From positions 81,540-145,539 of the forward strand of contig DF240046.1 in assembly GCA_000507305.1 (NCBI GenBank): a stretch of DNA of 64,000 nt, written 5' to 3'. Positions 58,723 through 64,000 of the stretch are shown one piece after another. The position numbers were made by a program, and so were the translations under genes. The DNA comes from Breviolum minutum Mf 1.05b.01. Its lineage: Eukaryota; Sar; Dinophyceae; Suessiales; Symbiodiniaceae. Numbering within the stretch: position 1 is the stretch's first letter; each line of letters starts with the position of its first letter. The notes below the pieces were generated by a model that ran no database searches, was not told the DNA's origin, and worked only from the letters and a program-made list of their open reading frames with translations.

Positions 58723-58827
58723 GTACATCATCTTTCAAATGGCCAAAAAAAATACAGTGAGAAAACACAACTAAAAAAAAAAGACAGCCTGGACACTGGA
58801 AAAGAACACATATTCATTTTCAATATC

Positions 58828-59359
58828 GCTTCCGCGAACACAGCGGGAGCTTCCGCGAAGCATGTGGGAAATGTATTTGCTGATTTACGGAGAAGCATAT
58901 TACTTTCGAAGCACATCCTTGGGGCATATATGCAAGACAAGAAAGGGTTTAGTGGTACTTGAAATTTCCAAATTCCCATATTTGACATGTGGCCAATACC
59001 TTGGATGAGGACGCTACCCCTTCCGTGGAGCTTCCGCGGTTCTCCCGCAAATTTCCTACAACAAAATGGACGTTTCCTTTAACATGCAATTCCTGTATTT
59101 CCTAAAAGGACAACTTCTCATAGATGTACGAACGAGATATCCAGAGACTGGATGATATGAAGAACATGATTACAGTACATAGCATGTGCTTCCGCGAGCT
59201 TCCGCAGAGAAAAAACACAAAAAACCTTCCGCGGGCTTCCGCGACTGGAGTTCGGTACCATTTTCCAAGTTTTATGACGCAATCCTACGAACCATCATGT
59301 CGAAACACCTGTTTATGCACAGGAAGAAACCCCCACTTTCCCTCTGCGCCACTTCCGCG
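58828..59359. repeat. Cluster of GCTTCCGCG motifs
   Basis: Exact GCTTCCGCG occurs at 58828, 58849, 59030, 59188 and 59235, with variants at 59198 (GCTTCCGCA), 59225 (CCTTCCGCG) and 59351 (ACTTCCGCG). All point the same way and lie just upstream of the intronless gene. Spacing is irregular, so this is a dispersed motif cluster rather than a tandem repeat. Function unknown. Confidence 0.7.
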
Positions 59360-59710
59360 TAAAAACCCGCCCCGCCTGGTATCCTTTGGAGGTTTCCAAG
59401 AAATCTTCCAGGCGGACCTCGGGCGGGAAGAATCAGTATATCACAAGTATTTCATAGTGGGTATCCTAATCAAACTATGGGTGATGATTTGCCCCGCATT
59501 AAGACTCAAACGTTACTGCTTTTGGTAATTTCAAGTGAGATCATATTGGCAATTAATGTGTTTCAACAGGAAACATCAGGAAAACACATGTTTGAATCCA
59601 ACCAACATGGACATATTCTGATCCTACACCCTATTCACGGCTGAAATCCTCCAACGATTGCTGAGTAGTGTATGACTTCATCGTGTTGTTCACAAGGGTT
59701 GGAGAACATT

Positions 59711-59803
59711 GCCCTTCCTCCTATAATCATGGAAGTGGAGCACGACCGTATTGTCAAGAAAATCAGTCTTGAGGAAGGGCCATTTTGGACTTCCATGATT
59801 ATA
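59711..59803. repeat. Interleaved inverted repeats (pseudoknot-like order)
   Basis: Two perfect complementary pairs occur in the order A, B, A', B': A is GCCCTTCCTC (59711-59720) with A' GAGGAAGGGC (59771-59780); B is TATAATCATGGAAGT (59722-59736) with B' at 59789-59803. A plain hairpin would have B' before A'. As RNA the two stems of 10 and 15 bp could only form together as an H-type pseudoknot. Confidence 0.8.
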
Positions 59804-59844
59804 CGAAATCTAGGTGGTCAAAAGATTTGCAACCATCAACCATC

Positions 59845-60008
59845 CCAGGATTTTCATCCAGTTCCTCCTTTCGCCACGACACCAAAGGTTCTGCTGGTGG
59901 TGTGTCATTCAACACTGAGATCTCCTCATCAGGTTGCACACCGCTTAGGCGCACAACGCCATCAGCACTGACCTTGGCAAAAATGAGAGGATTGACCTTG
60001 TCACAGCT
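59845..60008 (-). CDS. Internal exon, unknown protein
   Basis: A 164-nt minus-strand exon with a CGTTTCCAG acceptor and a GA donor (CCTGG/GATGGT). The frame reads SCDKVNPLIFAKVSADGVVR, LSGVQPDEEISVLNDTPPAE and PLVSWRKEELDENPG. Strongly protein-like. It joins in phase 0 to the exon at 60541-60611. Family not recognised. Confidence 0.6.
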
Positions 60009-60540
60009 CTGGAAACGGCTCTTCCTTTGGGTATATTCTGAATGTTTGACAGCGATTCGAATAGAAACACGTGGAATGGTCAAAACCAAAACAGTGAAAC
60101 ATTGTCATCTATAAATTACGAGTACGTATTGTTCTCTCAGTGTTGCTGCAAACTGAGAATGCTGTTTTTATACCTGTAAGATATCAGAAGGCGGTCAACC
60201 AGCATAAAATCAAGAATCAAGAAACAAGCAGGCAAGTGTTCACCAGTTTCAAACTTATTCAGTCAGACTCAACATGACTCAAGCATGTCAGCCTCTCATC
60301 GAAATACTTGTTGCCAATACTCGGGTCAACATCATCGTCATCGTCGTCATCATCATCATGTCAGTGCCAACATATGCCGTCAGTGTCATGGTTTTTGTAC
60401 ATGTTTACGTATCCATAACTGACTGTACAAAAATATGCTACAGTAAGTACGAGTACCATCATTACCAGCATCATCCAAGCATTTGCATCATGACAGTCCT
60501 CCCACTGGACAATGTTTAAGGATTTTTTAGATGACCCTGC

Positions 60541-60611
60541 CTCGGCACGTGCGACACAAAAGCCCTTCTCATTGATGAACAAACCTTCGCAATGGATGCT
60601 GAACGAGGTGG
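60541..60611 (-). CDS. Internal exon preceding 59845-60008
   Basis: A 71-nt minus-strand exon with a TGTGTTTCAG acceptor and a GC donor (GCCGAG/GCAGGG). The frame reads TSFSIHCEGLFINEKGFCVA then RAE, and its end phase matches the next exon. No family recognised. Confidence 0.6.
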
Positions 60612-61554
60612 CTGAAACACAGGTAGAAGAAACCAAAACAATGGTTGAGGTTTGAGATGAAGCAGTGATAGCTATAAGTTCGGTGTCTGATTTGGAATAC
60701 ACATGAAACGCATAGCGAAAACATCTCCAAGTGCTTGGACGTATACCGCATACCTCAAAAGCAATCTCCAGGAACTTGTTGTTTTCATGGAATGAAAAAC
60801 AACTTCAAATCGGATTTTTTTCTATGTCATTTGGGTCCTTCCAAAACACTGCAACGGTGCATTTTCCGAAGGCTAATAAAGGGCTCCTAACGGTACAGGG
60901 CTTAGCAAACATCCAATGGCCTTCTCGTGGGAGCCCGTTTTTAAACCTGCACACGCGGGAAAACCCCACGAGCCGGTGACTTGCACGGATGTGTTTCATG
61001 GAGAAAATGGGATGGTCTCCATAAATCAAGGGTTGGCCTTATAATCAAGGTGCATCTCAAAATGCTTTTGACCTGGGAGTTTTCATGCAGCTTAGGTTTG
61101 CCATGCAAAAATAAAAGTTTCCGAACAAATCCGAAAATGAAATCTATGGTAAATCGATTAAAAAAAAAGCACTGCATCTTTGTTAGGTCAATTTTTGATG
61201 CTCTGCACTTTTGGTTGTTTGATTCAGTCCCAACATCTGCGATCGGAACTGCCTTCCAATAAAAGCTTCAAAGTTGGTACTCTTCCAGAACAAGCGTCCT
61301 GGCATCGGTCCAGAGATTGCTAGTGGAAAACGGAAATGGATGAGTCATGAAGTCATTTTGGATATAAAAACCTGGAAAGGATCGATGGCTCAACTCCCAT
61401 GGTTTATCATATCCCCTTGCTAAGCCTCGCCACCTTTTGGGGGTGGATAGCCATCTACTTTCCAGATGGTATAGATGAAAATAAACAACATCTGGAAGCC
61501 CAGAATGACAACTTTGTTTTGATTGAACATGACCTTCTTTGGATTTTTGTTGGT

Positions 61555-61645
61555 AAGGTTCCACATATTGATATTCACATCAAGGACACAAAAGGGTGTG
61601 TCCACAACAGTATCATCCCAAACTCTCATGGTTCTATGCTTGAGT
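61555..61645 (-). CDS. Candidate exon, unknown protein
   Basis: A minus-strand frame reads TMRVWDDTVVDTPFCVLDVN then INMWN. The composition is protein-like but splice borders are unclear, and the plus strand is also open across this area. Confidence 0.25.
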
Positions 61646-61670
61646 ATCAAAAAACGTTCAACACATCATG

Positions 61671-61705
<35 letters not shown>
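61671..61705. repeat. CAT microsatellite
   Basis: About eleven tandem CAT triplets. It yields a polyhistidine run in one plus-strand frame, but that frame is not otherwise convincing. Confidence 0.9.
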
Positions 61706-61707
<2 letters not shown>

Positions 61708-61981
61708 GATGGATTTACGGTGCCAAATCAAACCCATCACTTTGTCAGAGTTTTTGTTGCACACAGGGAGACATCGCCAAGACCCAAATGTGAAGGATCC
61801 GAGCTGATGCTCTGGCCATAATTCATTAACAAGTCTTTAAAGGAACCACACGTTAGCAAAAACAAACAAAATACCTGGTGTTTACTTGAATGTTTCTACT
61901 GTTTGTGGTGTTGAGATTGTCATCACTCGTATTTTACTGACTGACATGAACATTGAACACTTCTGTTGTAACTCAAAAAAG

Positions 61982-63578
61982 ATTCCTTGCTGCATTCCTC
62001 ACTGCTGGCACTGGCAGCACCGGTTTTCACTTGGAGGCGCCAACCGAGGTATATCATAGGCAGTAGCCCAAACAGAAAAAGGTAAAATACACAGTTCTCT
62101 GCAGCCCTTGCCGTCGAGAACTAGTCATGCACCATCCAAGAACTGTTAGCCCAAGGAGGTGGTGGGGAAGGAGGTGGTGAACTTAAACCAAAAGCATTCG
62201 GTCCAAACATTTCACTCTACAGCAAAGATCTCATGATTGGAACATTTGTACAGGAATCCCAATTGTATTCCTTGCTGCATTCCTCACTGCTGGCACTGGC
62301 AGCACCGGTTTTCACTTGGAGGCGCCAACCGAGGTATATCATAGGCAGTAGCCCAAACAGAAAAAGGTAAAATACACAGTTCTCTGCAGCCCTTGCCGTC
62401 GAGAACTAGTCATGCACCATCCAAGAACTGTTAGCCCAAGGAGGTGGTGGGGAAGGAGATGGTGAACTTAAACCAAAAGCATTCGGTCCAAACATTTCAC
62501 TCTACAGCAAAGATCTCATGATTGGAACATTTGTACAGGAATCCCAATTGTATTCCTTGCTGCATTCCTCACTGCTGGCACTGGCAGCACCGGTTTTCAC
62601 TTGGAGGCGCCAACCGAGGTATATCATAGGCAGTAGCCCAAACAGAAAAAGGTAAAATACACAGTTCTCTGCAGCCCTTGCCGTCGAGAACTAGTCATGC
62701 ACCATCCAAGAACTGTTAGCCCAAGGAGGTGGTGGGGAAGGAGATGGTGAACTTAAACCAAAAGCATTCGGTCCAAACATTTCACTCTACAGCAAAGATC
62801 TCATGATTGGAACATTTGTACAGGAATCCCAATTGTATTCCTTGCTGCATTCCTCACTGCTGGCACTGGCAGCACCGGTTTTCACTTGGAGGCGCCAACC
62901 GAGGTATATCATAGGCAGTAGCCCAAACAGAAAAAGGTAAAATACACAGTTCTCTGCAGCCCTTGCCGTCGAGAACTAGTCATGCACCATCCAAGAACTG
63001 TTAGCCCAAGGAGGTGGTGGGGAAGGAGATGGTGAACTTAAACCAAAAGCATTCGGTCCAAACATTTCACTCTACAGCAAAGATCTCATGATTGGAACAT
63101 TTGTACAGGAATCCCAATTGTATTCCTTGCTGCATTCCTCACTGCTGGCACTGGCAGCACCGGTTTTCACTTGGAGGCGCCAACCGAGGTATATCATAGG
63201 CAGTAGCCCAAACAGAAAAAGGTAAAATACACAGTTCTCTGCAGCCCTTGCCGTCGAGAACTAGTCATGCACCATCCAAGAACTGTTAGCCCAAGGAGGT
63301 GGTGGGGAAGGAGATGGTGAACTTAAACCAAAAGCATTCGGTCCAAACATTTCACTCTACAGCAAAGATCTCATGATTGGAACATTTGTACAGGAATCCC
63401 AATTGTATTCCTTGCTGCATTCCTCACTGCTGGCACTGGCAGCACCGGTTTTCACTTGGAGGCGCCAACCGAGGTATATCATAGGCAGTAGCCCAAACAG
63501 AAAAAGGTAAAATACACAGTTCTCTGCAGCCCTTGCCGTCGAGAACTAGTCATGCACCATCCAAGAACTGTTAGCCCA
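61982..63578. repeat. 285-bp tandem array (about 5.6 copies)
   Basis: The word ATTCCTTGCTGCATTCCTCA recurs at exactly 285-bp intervals (61982, 62267, 62552, 62837, 63122, 63407). Copies are essentially identical except GGAGGTGGTG in the first versus GGAGATGGTG later, so the array is young or homogenised. The last unit stops abruptly at GTTAGCCCA, followed by unrelated CCCCCCTGCCC. The period is 95 codons but no frame is open through the array. Each unit contains a 7-bp stem (AGTTCTC/GAGAACT) and, on the minus strand, a possible 66-nt exon. It shows no resemblance to spliced-leader, 5S or U6 genes. Confidence 0.92.
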
Positions 63579-64000
63579 CCCCCCCTGCCCAGGGAGCATG
63601 CCCACGAAGCTGCAGCACCAGGTGGAACAAAAGGAGGAGAGTAGATACAAAGCCCCAGGGTGGATTGGGAGGGGGGCTACCTCCCCCTTGATTGCTAACC
63701 CCTCCAGCATCTGACCCAGGTGTAGGTGTAGGAGCTGCAAATGGAACTTGGGGAAAACCACTCGGAGCATCTGAAAAGAAATCCTGCAGATAGAGCAGCA
63801 ACGTCTCCTCCAAAGTAGACGTGGCTAAGCTAATCTGCCCAAGTCCCACACGAAGCTCAGCCCACATCTCCTGCAAGACTCGTGCCACGATTGCCATCAT
63901 AGCCCGAAAACAAAGACGTAGAGCTCCAGCGCAAATGATGGCCAGCAACCGAGGGAAAGCTAAGCAAAGTAAGGCAATGATCACCGTCCACCTATTTCGC
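63571..64000 (-). CDS. G+C-rich open frame running off the window (partial)
   Basis: A minus-strand frame is open from the window edge to 63571. It begins with a leucine-rich, membrane-like stretch (IIALLCLAFPRLLAIICAGA), then a helical part (ATSTLEETLLLYLQDFF), then a Pro/Gly-rich part (GGGSPPPNPPWGF) near a possible GC donor. The higher G+C than its surroundings suggests coding. The family is unknown and the 5' part lies outside the window. Confidence 0.4.
   Translation of the reverse strand, partial: RNRWTVIIALLCLAFPRLLAIICAGALRLCFRAMMAIVARVLQEMWAELRVGLGQISLATSTLEETLLLYLQDFFSDAPSGFPQVPFAAPTPTPGSDAGGVSNQGGGSPPPNPPWGFVSTLLLLFHLVLQLRGHAPWAGGVG

Noticed and set aside
61399-61821. A 140-codon plus-strand frame containing polyhistidine
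   Set aside because: The His run is a CAT microsatellite and the rest lacks motifs; antisense frames are also open.
1-64000. tRNA, rRNA, spliced-leader RNA arrays, CRISPR arrays and bacterial operons
   Set aside because: I found no cloverleaf, rRNA or snRNA core sequence, no spaced direct-repeat array with unique spacers, and no ribosome-binding-site-led gene runs. The 285-bp array was checked by eye for spliced-leader, 5S and U6 signatures and has none.

Overview
This window reads as nuclear DNA from a dinoflagellate, possibly a Symbiodinium- or Polarella-like alga (inference). It is intron-rich and A+T-leaning, and almost no long open frame exists. Coding potential appears as 25-175 nt exons with AG acceptors and a mixture of GT, GC and GA donors, which is a dinoflagellate hallmark. 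The one long gene (57.5-58.7 kb) has no introns and carries a decayed dinoflagellate spliced-leader sequence 50 nt upstream of its start, the signature of a gene re-inserted from mRNA. Nearly every exon I can support is on the minus strand, as expected for a unidirectional gene block.

Layout, left to right. 0-5.5 kb: isolated minus-strand exons of unrecognised genes and one short inverted-repeat element. 6.3-10.2 kb: scattered minus-strand exons carrying, in order, the hallmarks of a GH5-type glycoside hydrolase. 10.5-25 kb: further isolated exons, including a terminal exon at 15.1 kb, with long stretches where I see nothing. 25.5-43.6 kb: a head-to-tail tandem duplication. Each copy carries one minus-strand multi-exon gene of unknown function. 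Copy 1 (25.5-36.2 kb) looks intact where I can read it. Copy 2 (36.2-43.6 kb) has changed splice donors and a 4-nt insertion at one acceptor, so it is probably decaying. Copy 1 also holds a 3.7 kb nest of satellites, minisatellites and a 948-bp terminal-inverted-repeat element that copy 2 lacks.

44.5-51.4 kb: a 13-exon gene for a D-serine dehydratase / D-threonine aldolase-like PLP enzyme, in frame across all 12 introns to its stop codon; only the N-terminal exon or exons are unplaced. 53-55.1 kb: three isolated minus-strand exons, one flanked by two short inverted-repeat elements. 57.5-58.7 kb: the intronless JmjC/cupin-like membrane protein gene, preceded by a cluster of GCTTCCGCG motifs. 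59.8-60.6 kb: two exons that join in phase. 62.0-63.6 kb: a nearly perfect 285-bp tandem array. 63.6-64.0 kb: a G+C-rich open frame that runs off the window.

I found no functional linkage between the enzymes; they look like neighbours rather than a pathway. Exon boundaries were read by eye from splice consensus, phase and, in the duplication, paired-copy comparison. Without RNA data individual junctions may be off by a few bases.
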